Of a stretch of DNA of 64,000 bases, positions 1 to 7,685 are shown piece after piece. The DNA lies in NCBI RefSeq assembly GCF_034670185.1, contig NZ_JAXMNY010000004.1:372001-436000 (forward strand), in the 5' to 3' direction. This DNA is from Nisaea sp. (GTDB lineage: Bacteria > Pseudomonadota > Alphaproteobacteria > Thalassobaculales > Thalassobaculaceae). The position numbers and the translations under genes were made by a program. The notes below the pieces were generated by a model. It saw only the letters and a list, made by a program, of their open reading frames with translations. It did no database searches and had not been told where the DNA came from. Position 1 is the first letter of the stretch; the number at the start of each line of letters is the position of its first letter.

Positions 1-132
1 GCCAACATCCCGGATTGCCCGGCTGACCCATTCTCCGATGGTCATGCCTTGCTGGGCCGCCGCCTTTTTCGCGATTTCCCGCGCTTCGGGCGACACGCCC
101 TTCAGGCTCCACGGCAAGACAGGTTTGGACAT
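1..132 (-). CDS. Partial N-terminus of a PodJ/localization-factor-like protein
   Basis: Only the first 44 codons are inside the window; the gene runs off the left edge. The ATG at 132 opens a frame with a Trp at residue 8, the stretch KGVSPEAREIAKKAA, and a GMTIGEWVSRAI segment. This short N-terminal block is characteristic of a family of long alphaproteobacterial proteins (PodJ-like, often with coiled coils and Sel1 or peptidoglycan-binding domains) and looks like a small helical, ribbon-helix-helix-like module. It is too short to appear as a long open frame. The downstream domains, and therefore the function, cannot be seen, so the family assignment rests on the N-terminal pattern alone. 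Confidence 0.6.
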   Translation of the reverse strand, partial: MSKPVLPWSLKGVSPEAREIAKKAAAQQGMTIGEWVSRAIRDVG

Positions 133-256
133 GATTATCCTCATCCCCAAAAAGCGAAATAATCTGAGGAGTCTAGCTGTTTCGGATCAAGATGTTAAGG
201 GAGCAGAGCCGAAGCAGTTGCATGGATTTGGGTTTCTGATTATGTTCGCGCCCGAT

Positions 257-331
257 TGGGGCGTAGCCAAGCGGTAAGGCAGCGGTTTTTGGTATCGCCA
301 TGCGCAGGTTCGAATCCTGCCGCCCCAGCCA
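257..331 (+). tRNA. tRNA-Gln (anticodon TTG)
   Basis: A full cloverleaf can be folded. The acceptor TGGGGCG (257-263) pairs with CGCCCCA (321-327). The D-stem is GCC/GGC at 266-280. The anticodon stem GCGGT/ATCGC (282-286 with 294-298) carries loop TTTTGGT, giving anticodon TTG at 289-291. The T-arm contains GGTTCGAATCC. The discriminator is G328 and the CCA end is encoded at 329-331. It reads CAA codons. The open reading frames crossing this region are shadows of the tRNA sequence. Confidence 0.97.
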
Positions 332-374
332 TTCCATGAAATCCTCCCGACTGACAGCAAACCCGCAGCGCGGG

Positions 375-1253
375 CTATAACTTCTCAAGCCAGAGGCTCG
401 TCTCCAGCGCCCCCTTTTGCAGCGGCAACCAGTCGAGTGCAGGCCCGTCGAGCGCTGGAACACCATCACGGCCAAGCAGACGCGTGCGGGCATAGTGGCT
501 CGAGAAAACCGGCCGGAACCCGCCTCCGCTCAGCAGAGCCGCCACCAGCAATTGTTCATTATAGGTGCGCCAGGCCCAGGATTCCGGATAGGGATCGGGC
601 AAAACGATGTCATGGACGTGAACCAGCAGGCCGGCAGGCAGGGTCGGCAACAGGTGATTCAGTACCAGATCGACGTCGGAACCCGGCAGGGCCAGATGGC
701 TTGAATCCAGAAACAGCACGTCACCTGGACCGAGATCCGGCAGGCTCTCACGCGGTACATCCTGGATCGTATGCTCGAGGAAGCGCACGCCAGTCCCGGC
801 AAGGCTGGCACGCGGCGCTGGATCGACACAGGTAATCTCGGTTTCAAGGCCGCCATCGCGGACGGCGCGGGCGAGGAAGCGGGTGCTGTGGCCCGAGCCA
901 ATCTCCAGAATGCGCGCCGGGCGACGTTCCCGCACGAGAGTATAGGCCGCGGCACCGTCAAGTCCGGGAAACCAGTCCTGGCTCCAGCGTGGTTCCGGCG
1001 GCTCCTGATTACCTATCGCCTGTAGCGCATCCCGGTAGCGGTCAATATCGGAAAGCATCCCGGAAAATGCGAGTAGCGCATCAGTGGCGAAGCGCTCCTC
1101 GACCCAGTCATACCGACTACCTTGAGTGGGAACCTGCGATGCGTACCGGTATGGAATAAAGTAACCCATTGGTTTTAAGCCAAGAATCGTACTTAGCCCA
1201 AGACGGAGCCGACGCCATGAATGACCTCGGTTTGTCGATTTTGAGTTGGTCAT
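375..1253 (-). CDS. Class I SAM-dependent methyltransferase (Methyltransf_24-like)
   Basis: The 292-residue protein has a Rossmann-type SAM-binding motif near residues 115-125 (ILEIGSGHSTRFLA), followed by an acidic residue after the next strand (ITCVDPAPR) and a later FLDSSH motif. This arrangement is typical of Methyltransf_24-type enzymes that often act in cell-surface sugar or small-molecule methylation. The substrate cannot be inferred. The ATG at 1253 lies one base after the TGA of the upstream metallo-hydrolase gene (1255-1257), so the two are almost certainly co-transcribed and translationally coupled. No membrane segment or signal peptide is evident. Confidence 0.8.
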   Translation of the reverse strand: MTNSKSTNRGHSWRRLRLGLSTILGLKPMGYFIPYRYASQVPTQGSRYDWVEERFATDALLAFSGMLSDIDRYRDALQAIGNQEPPEPRWSQDWFPGLDGAAAYTLVRERRPARILEIGSGHSTRFLARAVRDGGLETEITCVDPAPRASLAGTGVRFLEHTIQDVPRESLPDLGPGDVLFLDSSHLALPGSDVDLVLNHLLPTLPAGLLVHVHDIVLPDPYPESWAWRTYNEQLLVAALLSGGGFRPVFSSHYARTRLLGRDGVPALDGPALDWLPLQKGALETSLWLEKL

Positions 1254-1254
1254 A

Positions 1255-2088
1255 TCAGGGAGTAATTTTCAGGCCTTCGTAGGCCGCTATGGTGCCGGGG
1301 CGGCGTTCGTCGGCTTGGTGAAGGATCTCGTCCATCTTCTCGTCCGTGTGGCTCGGGTCGTGATGGAAGAGAACGAGCGTCTTGACCCCTGCCGCATCGG
1401 CAAGGCGGATGCCCTCCTGCCATGTCGAATGGCCCCAGCCGACGAATTTCGGGAATTCCTCATCCGTGTAGCAGGCATCGTAGATCATCACATCCGCATC
1501 CCGCACCAGCTCCAGAATATTCTGGTCAGGCTCGCCCGGCCGATGCTCCGTGTCGGTAATGTAGCAAATCGACTTGCCGCCAAAATCGAAGCGATACCCA
1601 ACAGCGCCCTGCGGATGATTGAGCGGCGTGGTCCGTACGGAAATATCCGGCCCGAAGGCCAACGTGTCGCCCGAGACAAAATCGTTGAATTCGAGCTCCG
1701 CCTGAAAAATCTCCAACGGCACCGGAAAAAGCGGGGAGGACATCAGCCGCGCGACCACATCGCGCATGCTCGCCCTGCCGCCCAGATGTCCGGACCAGAC
1801 ACGAAAGACGTTGCCCTTCTTGAAGGCCGACGTGAAGAAAGGCAGACCGCCCAGATGATCGAGATGAGAGTGGGTGAAGAGGATATCCGCGTCCACCGGG
1901 CCGGACTTGTCCAGCATCAGGCCGAGATTGCGGAGGCCCGTGCCGGCATCGAGGATAAAGACCCGATCGCCACAACGAATTTCAAGACAGGCGGTGTTTC
2001 CGCCATAGCGCACGAATTCAGGACCCGGGCATGCAATGCTTCCGCGGGCGCCCCAGATCCGGACAAAGAATTCGGCTCCCGGCGACAC
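1255..2088 (-). CDS. MBL-fold metallo-hydrolase (PhnP / class II cyclic phosphodiesterase-like)
   Basis: The protein carries the metallo-beta-lactamase signature THSHLDHLGG, an early VRIWGARGSI block and the FILDAGTG strand typical of PhnP/ElaC-like hydrolases, with further His/Asp ligands in YITDTEH and LFHHDPSH near the C-terminus. It probably binds two divalent metals and cleaves a phosphodiester or ester bond; the substrate is unknown. The frame stays open to a GTG at 2112, but the GTG at 2088 has a GGGAG sequence five bases upstream and sits just before the conserved FVRIWGARGS, so I prefer 2088 (277 aa). The stop is one base from the start of the methyltransferase gene. Confidence 0.8.
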   Translation of the reverse strand: MSPGAEFFVRIWGARGSIACPGPEFVRYGGNTACLEIRCGDRVFILDAGTGLRNLGLMLDKSGPVDADILFTHSHLDHLGGLPFFTSAFKKGNVFRVWSGHLGGRASMRDVVARLMSSPLFPVPLEIFQAELEFNDFVSGDTLAFGPDISVRTTPLNHPQGAVGYRFDFGGKSICYITDTEHRPGEPDQNILELVRDADVMIYDACYTDEEFPKFVGWGHSTWQEGIRLADAAGVKTLVLFHHDPSHTDEKMDEILHQADERRPGTIAAYEGLKITP

Positions 2089-2203
2089 AACAACTCCCAA
2101 CCCACAATCCACAGCCGGCTATTTTGGAGCGCCAAGTCTGCATGAGCCGGGCCAACGTGAAAAGATTAATTCAGGACAAGACTCTATTTGGCCCCGAGCG
2201 CTA

Positions 2204-2893
2204 TCAGGGAACCAGTCTGTAACCGCCCGGATCCGTCACCAGAATTTGCGCATTGGACGGATCGATCTCGATCTTTTGCCGCAGCCGGTAGACGTGGGTT
2301 TCCAACGTGTGCGTGGTGACGCCCGCATTGTATCCCCAGACCTCGTTCAGCAGGGTCTCACGCTTCACCATGCGTCCCCCGGTCCGGTAGAGATACTTGA
2401 GGATCGCGGTCTCCTTTTCCGTCAGCCGGACCTTCTTGTTCCGAGCCTCATCAAGCAGCAGCTTGGCGCTTGGACGAAAACTGTAGGGGCCGATCGTGAA
2501 AAGCGCGTCGTCGCTCTGCTCATGCTGCCGCAGATGCGCCCGCATGCGGGCCAACAGCACGGCGATCTTGAAGGGCTTGGTGACATAGTCGTTGGCCCCG
2601 GCGTCGAGACCGAGAATTGTGTCCGCATCGCCGTCCTGGGCGGTCAGCATGACGACCGGCGATTTCACGCCGTTGCGGCGGATCAGCCGGCAGACATCGC
2701 GGCCGTCCATATCCGGGAGGCCGACATCAAGCAGGATCAGGTCGAAATGTGCCGACTTGACCGCCTCCAGCGCCGCGGCTCCATTCTCCACTGCGCTGAC
2801 CACGAATTCCTCATGCAGCTCCAGCTGTTCGCTGAGCGTCACCCGAAGCGCTTCGTCATCCTCGACCAACAGGACTTTCTTACCGTTCACCAT
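2204..2893 (-). CDS. OmpR-family response regulator
   Basis: This is a two-domain regulator of about 229 residues. The receiver domain has the acidic pocket VEDDEA, the phospho-acceptor Asp in LILLDVGLPDMDG (about residue 55) and the conserved Lys in YVTKPF. The C-terminal winged-helix domain shows LTEKETAILKYL, the recognition region THTLETHVYRLRQKI and the closing GGYRLV. Sequence style is close to the alphaproteobacterial CenR group of cell-envelope regulators, but I cannot separate CenR from other OmpR members by eye. No histidine kinase gene is adjacent, so it is an orphan here. ATG 2893 is preferred over the GTG one codon upstream. Confidence 0.9.
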   Translation of the reverse strand: MVNGKKVLLVEDDEALRVTLSEQLELHEEFVVSAVENGAAALEAVKSAHFDLILLDVGLPDMDGRDVCRLIRRNGVKSPVVMLTAQDGDADTILGLDAGANDYVTKPFKIAVLLARMRAHLRQHEQSDDALFTIGPYSFRPSAKLLLDEARNKKVRLTEKETAILKYLYRTGGRMVKRETLLNEVWGYNAGVTTHTLETHVYRLRQKIEIDPSNAQILVTDPGGYRLVP

Positions 2894-2961
2894 CACCAGC
2901 CACGACCCGTTGCTATGTACCCGACCACACTTAAGGAGAAAGGGAGACGAATACCAGAGGC

Positions 2962-3267
2962 TTAAACCGGCCCCGTTTCGACCTCTTTCCAGAAACTGAC
3001 AAAGCCGGCGATGCGTTTTGCCTTGCGGCTAGGCTGCGGATAGGACCATGCCGCGTCCGCGGAAATGCGCGTTCCGTCGACCACATCATAGTAGATTGCT
3101 TCGCCACGCCAAGGGCACCGGGTCCGGGTCGGCGTCTCCCTCAGCAGCTCGAAACGCACGGAATCCGGCGGAAAATAGACACTCCCCTCGATCGTCACGG
3201 TTTCTTGTTCCGGCGCCCGGGCTATTTCCGTCTCGCCGAGACGAGCCACCAGAATCTGATCGAACAT
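2962..3267 (-). CDS. DUF427 domain protein
   Basis: This 101-residue protein has the DUF427 (NTP_transf_9) pattern: a VYFPPDSVRFELL strand, then the signature TRCPWRGEAIYYDV, and a final aromatic segment AGFVSFWKEV. Members are small beta-rich cytoplasmic proteins of unknown function. It lies between the response regulator and an alpha/beta hydrolase, all on the minus strand, 13 bases downstream of the hydrolase stop codon, so the hydrolase and this gene may form a pair. A second, diverged DUF427 paralogue lies at 48344-48742. Confidence 0.85.
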   Translation of the reverse strand: MFDQILVARLGETEIARAPEQETVTIEGSVYFPPDSVRFELLRETPTRTRCPWRGEAIYYDVVDGTRISADAAWSYPQPSRKAKRIAGFVSFWKEVETGPV

Positions 3268-3280
3268 CGCACGCCGCCTC

Positions 3281-4162
3281 TCAGAAAGACGGCGCCAGGA
3301 TCAGCCGGAGCATCGCCAGGCACAGTGGATGATGCGGATCGCCGAAGGCTTCAAGCGCGGTAAAATGATCGCGATCTGGTAAATCGACACACTCGACGGG
3401 TTGCCGTTTCTCCCTCAACGCACCCGCAAGCTCATCCCGCTGGCGCAAATATTCCGGCCCTTCGAGCCCGCCGACAGTCAGCAGGTGTGGCGGCAGTCGC
3501 AGTCCGGCAGCATCAGCCTCACGCACCAGCCGGATCGGAGACAGTGCGCTCACATCGCTTTCCGTGAGGGACAGCGCGTCATTCAGATAGCAGAGCCTGA
3601 TCGGCTCCAGATCATGCAGGCCGCTGACAGAGCAAATGCCCTTCAGTGTGCCTGCCGGTACCCCGGCCGGCCCCCCCATCAGAGCCGAGAGATGTCCGCC
3701 CGCCGAGTGGCCCGCGAGATAGAGGCTCCCCGGATTCCCGCCGAAGCGGTGGGCGTTTTCCTTGACCCAGGCAATCGCCGCCCGGATGTCATCGGCAATA
3801 TCCGCCACCGTGACCTCCGGGCAAAGCCGATAGCCGACAGAGACGAAATTGATGTCCGCGGCGATGAAGGTCGGCGCCAAAAAATGCGCGATCGACTTGT
3901 CGCGCATGTGCCAATAGCCGCCGTGAATGAAAATCAGCACCGGCGCGTCCCGTTTCCCGGCAGGAAAGACATCGACGCGCTGGCGTGGATGATCGCCGTA
4001 AGGCTGATCGAGATCAGCCGAAAACTGTTTGCGCACATCGGCGCCAGCCGCCTCCCAACGTGCTGAAATCTCGCCACTGTTGGCAACTTTCGAACGATTG
4101 TCGTATTCGCGGTCTAGCCCGGCGCGGTCATAGGAATTGAAAAGTGTCATGTCCCGGTCCAT
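3281..4162 (-). CDS. Alpha/beta hydrolase of the kynurenine formamidase (arylformamidase) type
   Basis: The 293-residue protein has the oxyanion-hole motif HGGYW (about residue 79), the nucleophile elbow GHSAGG (about residue 152) and a late DRDHF with the catalytic His. HGGYW is characteristic of esterase-type kynurenine formamidases and related carboxylesterases. It could hydrolyse N-formylkynurenine or another small ester or amide. No other tryptophan-degradation gene is nearby, so the pathway is not confirmed. ATG 4162 is used; an internal ATG at 4150 is equally possible. The gene is divergent from ribA with a gap of about 75 bases. Confidence 0.75.
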   Translation of the reverse strand: MDRDMTLFNSYDRAGLDREYDNRSKVANSGEISARWEAAGADVRKQFSADLDQPYGDHPRQRVDVFPAGKRDAPVLIFIHGGYWHMRDKSIAHFLAPTFIAADINFVSVGYRLCPEVTVADIADDIRAAIAWVKENAHRFGGNPGSLYLAGHSAGGHLSALMGGPAGVPAGTLKGICSVSGLHDLEPIRLCYLNDALSLTESDVSALSPIRLVREADAAGLRLPPHLLTVGGLEGPEYLRQRDELAGALREKRQPVECVDLPDRDHFTALEAFGDPHHPLCLAMLRLILAPSF

Positions 4163-4237
4163 CTGTGCACATCTCTGCTAACAGTGCGGGAGGCACAAAG
4201 CCGGTTCAAGGTGCTTGACCTCCAGCCCGGTCGGAAC

Positions 4238-5407
4238 ATGATGCGGTCCATGACAGATGCACTCCCAATCCAGGGTACCGGCGCGCCCGCAGGCTCACCG
4301 ACCCAGACCCATGTTGACAGGGCAATCTCCGAGCTGCGCCGTGGTGGGCTGATCCTGCTGCACGGTTCGGCCGAGGAAAGCGTGCTGCTGGTACTCGCCG
4401 CCGAAATGGCGAATGAAAGCGGTCTCGGCGCAATGATCCGGCTGGCGGGAAGCCTGCCTTCAGTCATCGTACCGAAGAACCGGGCCCGCGATATTACCGG
4501 AAACCCGGAGCTGCCGCCCTATTCCAGCATGGCCCTCCCCAAGGGAGCGGATGCCGCCCTGATCCGGCAGATCGCCGATCCGCTTTTCGAGCCGGAGAAA
4601 TTCGGCACGCTTCGGCGCGGCCTTACCGTGGTGCCGGTGCGCGCGGGCAGGCTTGGACCGGCGGCGGTCCAGCTATCCAAATGGGCCCGGTTGTTGCCGT
4701 CTGTCGTCGTCGCCCGGCTCACAGATGTGAAAGTCGCCGACGCTGAATCCTGGGCACATGGACAAGGTCTCCTGTCAGTCAGCGTGTCGGACACCGAAGA
4801 TTACGTCGAGGAGAGCGCGCGGCGCCTCACCCGGGTTGCCTCCGCCCGCGTACCGCTGGCGGATGCCGAAGCGTCCCGCATTGTTGCCTTCCGCCCGGCA
4901 GATGGCGGGGAGGAGCATCTGGCAATCGTTGTTGGCGAGCCTGATGTCAGCCAGCCGGTTCTGGTGCGCCTGCATTCCGAGTGCCTGACCGGCGACCTGC
5001 TCGGCAGCCTGCGCTGCGACTGTGGCGACCAGCTGCGCGGCGCCCTTCGGGAGATTGGCAAGCAAGGGTCTGGCATCTTGCTCTATCTGGCGCAGGAAGG
5101 CCGGGATATCGGCCTGATCAACAAGCTGCGTGCCTATCAGCTACAGGATCTCGGCAGCGATACAGTCGATGCAAACGAGCAGCTTGGTTTCGAAGCGGAC
5201 GAACGGGTCTATCTGACCGCCGCCGAAATGCTGCATCAGCTTGGCGTCGAATCCGTCAGGCTGATGACGAACAATCCGGAAAAGATTGCCCAGCTCCGGA
5301 GCTCCGGGGTCAATGTTGTCGAACGGGTGGCTCATATTTTCCCGTCCAACACCCATAACGAAGAGTACCTGCGCACCAAAGCGAACCGCACAGGCCATCT
5401 TTTCTAG
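4238..5407 (+). CDS. ribA: GTP cyclohydrolase II with degenerate N-terminal RibB-like domain
   Basis: The C-terminal half is a clear GTP cyclohydrolase II: LHSECLTGD and LRCDCG supply the three zinc cysteines, AQEGRDIGLINK holds the catalytic region, and the end has the expected THNEEYLRTKANRTGHLF. It opens GTP to the first riboflavin intermediate. The N-terminal ~200 residues align in outline with DHBP synthase (HVDRAISELRRGGLILL) but the acidic DDEDRENEGD-type active-site loop is replaced by HGSAEESVL, so that domain is probably inactive. The frame begins at a GTG at 4184; ATG 4238 is the first likely start (ATG 4250 is also possible). No other rib gene is in the window. Confidence 0.88.
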   Translation: MMRSMTDALPIQGTGAPAGSPTQTHVDRAISELRRGGLILLHGSAEESVLLVLAAEMANESGLGAMIRLAGSLPSVIVPKNRARDITGNPELPPYSSMALPKGADAALIRQIADPLFEPEKFGTLRRGLTVVPVRAGRLGPAAVQLSKWARLLPSVVVARLTDVKVADAESWAHGQGLLSVSVSDTEDYVEESARRLTRVASARVPLADAEASRIVAFRPADGGEEHLAIVVGEPDVSQPVLVRLHSECLTGDLLGSLRCDCGDQLRGALREIGKQGSGILLYLAQEGRDIGLINKLRAYQLQDLGSDTVDANEQLGFEADERVYLTAAEMLHQLGVESVRLMTNNPEKIAQLRSSGVNVVERVAHIFPSNTHNEEYLRTKANRTGHLF

Positions 5408-5482
5408 GAAAACCGGGCTTTTTCAGCACCGTCTGTCAATGGTACGCGGCTTGCATCTGAGCGAGGCAAAGGAGCCTTCGCG

Positions 5483-6406
5483 ATGGATGTCAGTCAAACG
5501 GCAGCAGCACAACCGGCCTGGTGGTCACAGTCCTCCCAAAGCGGGGAACGGGACGTGAAAGAGGATCTGTACAAGCCGGCGCAGGCTGCTTCCGCAGCCG
5601 GTGATGATGGCTGGGGTCCTGATGGTTTCGGTTTCGACGATTTCGTCGACATCATCAATCCGCTGCAGCATCTTCCATTTGTTTCCACCCTTTATCGGGA
5701 ATTCACCGGCGACACGATTGCGCCTGCGGCTCGCACTGCGGGAGGCGCGCTGTATGGCGGTCCCGCAGGCTTGGTGGCTGGCGTTGCGAATGTGATGTTC
5801 GAAGCCGAGAGCGGCTCCGATATCGGTGCGACGATGGTCGCAGAGCTGACGGGTGGAGGATCAACACCAGTCAATGCCGCCCCGGCCGAAGCGGCCTTAC
5901 TGGCTGAAGCGCCGCAAACAGTATCACCGTCCCCGGTACCCGCTCCGAACGATGGCGCAATTACACCTGCCGCCAATCACCGCAGCTTTGCAGTTCCAGG
6001 TATTGAGACCGCCAACGCGGATGCCGCCATGACGCCCGAGGCCATGGCCGCCTATGCCCGGGCAAGCGCCCTTACGGCGCCAACACCAGGCAAAGGCTCC
6101 GTAGACTGGACCAGCGGCGTGATCACACAACCCGCCGCAGAGTCCGGCACCGGCATGCAAGCGGTTTCCGGAGGAGGCCTTGATGCCCTCATCCGGGACA
6201 GTCAGGCAAAGACAGCGACGCGGCGGCGAGGCCCGGCCTTGCCGTCCCTGGTACAGCCCGGTCTGAAAACCCGTGGCGCCCAGGCACCGGCAAGCGAGCC
6301 GGCTCTGCCTGTCGATCCGTCTCAGCGCGCCGGATTGGCAGATTGGATGATGAAGGCGCTCGATAAATATGGAACCATGAAGGTCAGCGGTAGCGGTGTC
6401 GGATAA
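5483..6406 (+). CDS. Conserved alphaproteobacterial hypothetical protein with glycine-zipper-like segment
   Basis: The function is unknown. The 307-residue protein is rich in Ala, Gly, Pro and Thr. A compact conserved-looking core lies at about residues 52-115: INPLQHLPFVSTLYREFTGD, then a small-residue stretch RTAGGALYGGPAGLVAGVAN with GxxxG-type spacing, then a short SGSDIGA motif. From my memory of the family, proteins with this core recur in Rhodospirillales. The remaining ~190 residues look disordered, apart from a basic patch ATRRRGPALP and a C-terminal amphipathic helix (LADWMMKALDKYG). There is no classical signal peptide. ATG 5483 follows an AGGAG-like sequence. It precedes a transpeptidase gene on the same strand. 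Confidence 0.65.
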   Translation: MDVSQTAAAQPAWWSQSSQSGERDVKEDLYKPAQAASAAGDDGWGPDGFGFDDFVDIINPLQHLPFVSTLYREFTGDTIAPAARTAGGALYGGPAGLVAGVANVMFEAESGSDIGATMVAELTGGGSTPVNAAPAEAALLAEAPQTVSPSPVPAPNDGAITPAANHRSFAVPGIETANADAAMTPEAMAAYARASALTAPTPGKGSVDWTSGVITQPAAESGTGMQAVSGGGLDALIRDSQAKTATRRRGPALPSLVQPGLKTRGAQAPASEPALPVDPSQRAGLADWMMKALDKYGTMKVSGSGVG

Positions 6407-6411
6407 ACTCC

Positions 6412-6438
6412 GCCAGACGCTGCTTTCCGGCGTCTGAT
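6412..6438 (+). other. Short hairpin between two genes
   Basis: The 7-base arms CAGACGC (6414-6420) and GCGTCTG (6430-6436) are perfectly complementary around a 9-base loop. There is no T-run after it, so it is not a convincing intrinsic terminator. It could be an mRNA stabiliser or processing structure ahead of the transpeptidase start. Confidence 0.3.
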
Positions 6439-6453
6439 CAGGAGTGCCTCCCT

Positions 6454-6993
6454 TTGGATCTCATCCTCCGCCGTGAGCAAAACGGCTCCCATAGCATCGT
6501 GCTGGATGGACATGCCTTGACCTGCGCTATCGGCAAAGGCGGCGTCCGCGAAAACAAGCGCGAGGGTGATGGGGCAACGCCGGTTGGGCGGTTTCCTTTC
6601 CGGCGGATCTTCTACCGGGCAGATCGCCTGAAACATATTCCCGGATGCCCGGATACGATCCCGATCGAAGAGGATCATGGCTGGAGCGACGATCCGGCTG
6701 ACCCGGAACAGTACAACCGGCTGGTCAAACTGCCTTATCCGCACTCTCATGAAAGCCTGAAGCGCGAGGATGCGGTCTACGATGTGGTTGTGGAGCTTGG
6801 CTACAACGATGCCCCGCCGATACCGGGTCGCGGCAGTGCGATATTCATGCATGTGGCCCGCCCGGATTATTCCGGAACGGAAGGCTGTATCGCACTAGCC
6901 CTTCCGGATCTATTGAAGGTCCTTGAGCAGACCGGCAGCCAAGGCACCGTTGTTGTGCCGCCAGAGCTTGCGGACACAACAGGGCCGTCTTAA
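6454..6993 (+). CDS. L,D-transpeptidase (YkuD) family protein
   Basis: The 179-residue protein matches the YkuD catalytic fold: a TPVGRFPFRRIFYRAD strand, and the active-site region IFMHVARPDYSGTEGCIAL with the His, the spacing and the catalytic Cys expected of L,D-transpeptidases that form 3-3 peptidoglycan crosslinks or attach proteins. The usual SHGC is TEGC here, a variant seen in a subgroup of the family. No signal peptide is apparent, which is unusual for a periplasmic enzyme. The start is TTG 6454, supported by AGGAG nine bases upstream. Its stop overlaps the stop of the convergent YggS-type gene by three bases. Confidence 0.8.
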   Translation: MDLILRREQNGSHSIVLDGHALTCAIGKGGVRENKREGDGATPVGRFPFRRIFYRADRLKHIPGCPDTIPIEEDHGWSDDPADPEQYNRLVKLPYPHSHESLKREDAVYDVVVELGYNDAPPIPGRGSAIFMHVARPDYSGTEGCIALALPDLLKVLEQTGSQGTVVVPPELADTTGPS

Positions 6994-7685
6994 CCGGCGG
7001 GTTTCAGCCTGTCACCGAAGATAGCCGTGCCGACGCGGACATGGGTCGCACCGAATTCGATCGCGACCTCATAGTCTCCGCTCATGCCCATGCTGAGCTT
7101 TTCCAACCCATGGCGCCGGGCGATTTCGCGCAACAGGGCGAAGTGAAGCGCCGGCTCGTCATCGGCCGGCGGAATGCACATCAGGCCGACCACGTTCAGG
7201 CCATGCTCATTCCGGCATGCCTCGATAAACGCATCAGCATCACCCGGCAGGACGCCTGCTTTCTGCTCCTCCTCGCCGGTATTGACCTGCACGAAGCACT
7301 CCAGCATCCGGCCCTGCTTTTTCATCTCCGCCGCCAGAACCCGGGCCAACTTCGGCCGGTCGACCGTCTCGATCACGTCGAAGAGCTCGATGGCATCTGC
7401 CGCCTTGTTTGTCTGCAACGGGCCGATCAGATGCAAGGTCACGTCAGGATAGCGAGCCTTGAGATCCGGCCATTTTCCCTGCGCCTCCTGCACCCGGTTC
7501 TCGCCGAAAATGCGCTGCCCTTCGGCGAGAGCCGCCTCGACCTTCTCCACCGGCTGCACTTTACCAACAGCGACCAGCGTGACCTCTCCCGGCGCCCGGC
7601 CCGCCGCTTTTCCGGCCGCTTCGATCTGTGCCTTCACAGCCCGGAGATTGGCCCCGACATCAACCGTTGCACCCGCGTCAGCCAT
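6990..7685 (-). CDS. yggS: YggS/PROSC-type pyridoxal-phosphate homeostasis protein
   Basis: This is a single-domain PLP-binding TIM-barrel protein. The PLP Lys is in VAVGKVQPVEKV; IFGENRVQEAQGKW, LHLIGPLQTNK, ECFVQVNTGEEEQK and the phosphate-binding SMGMSGDYEVAIEFGATHVRVGTAIFG are all family hallmarks. It buffers free PLP and has no known catalytic reaction. The frame opens further upstream (to 7718), but ATG 7685 has GGAG six bases upstream and overlaps the end of the TPR-sulfotransferase gene by eight bases, indicating coupling. Last gene of a minus-strand run. Confidence 0.92.
   Translation of the reverse strand: MADAGATVDVGANLRAVKAQIEAAGKAAGRAPGEVTLVAVGKVQPVEKVEAALAEGQRIFGENRVQEAQGKWPDLKARYPDVTLHLIGPLQTNKAADAIELFDVIETVDRPKLARVLAAEMKKQGRMLECFVQVNTGEEEQKAGVLPGDADAFIEACRNEHGLNVVGLMCIPPADDEPALHFALLREIARRHGLEKLSMGMSGDYEVAIEFGATHVRVGTAIFGDRLKPAG

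Noticed and set aside
173..493. Minus-strand open frame crossing tRNA-Gln
   Set aside because: It includes the familiar translation of a tRNA gene (WLGRQDSNLR...), a known annotation artefact. It also overlaps the end of the methyltransferase gene.
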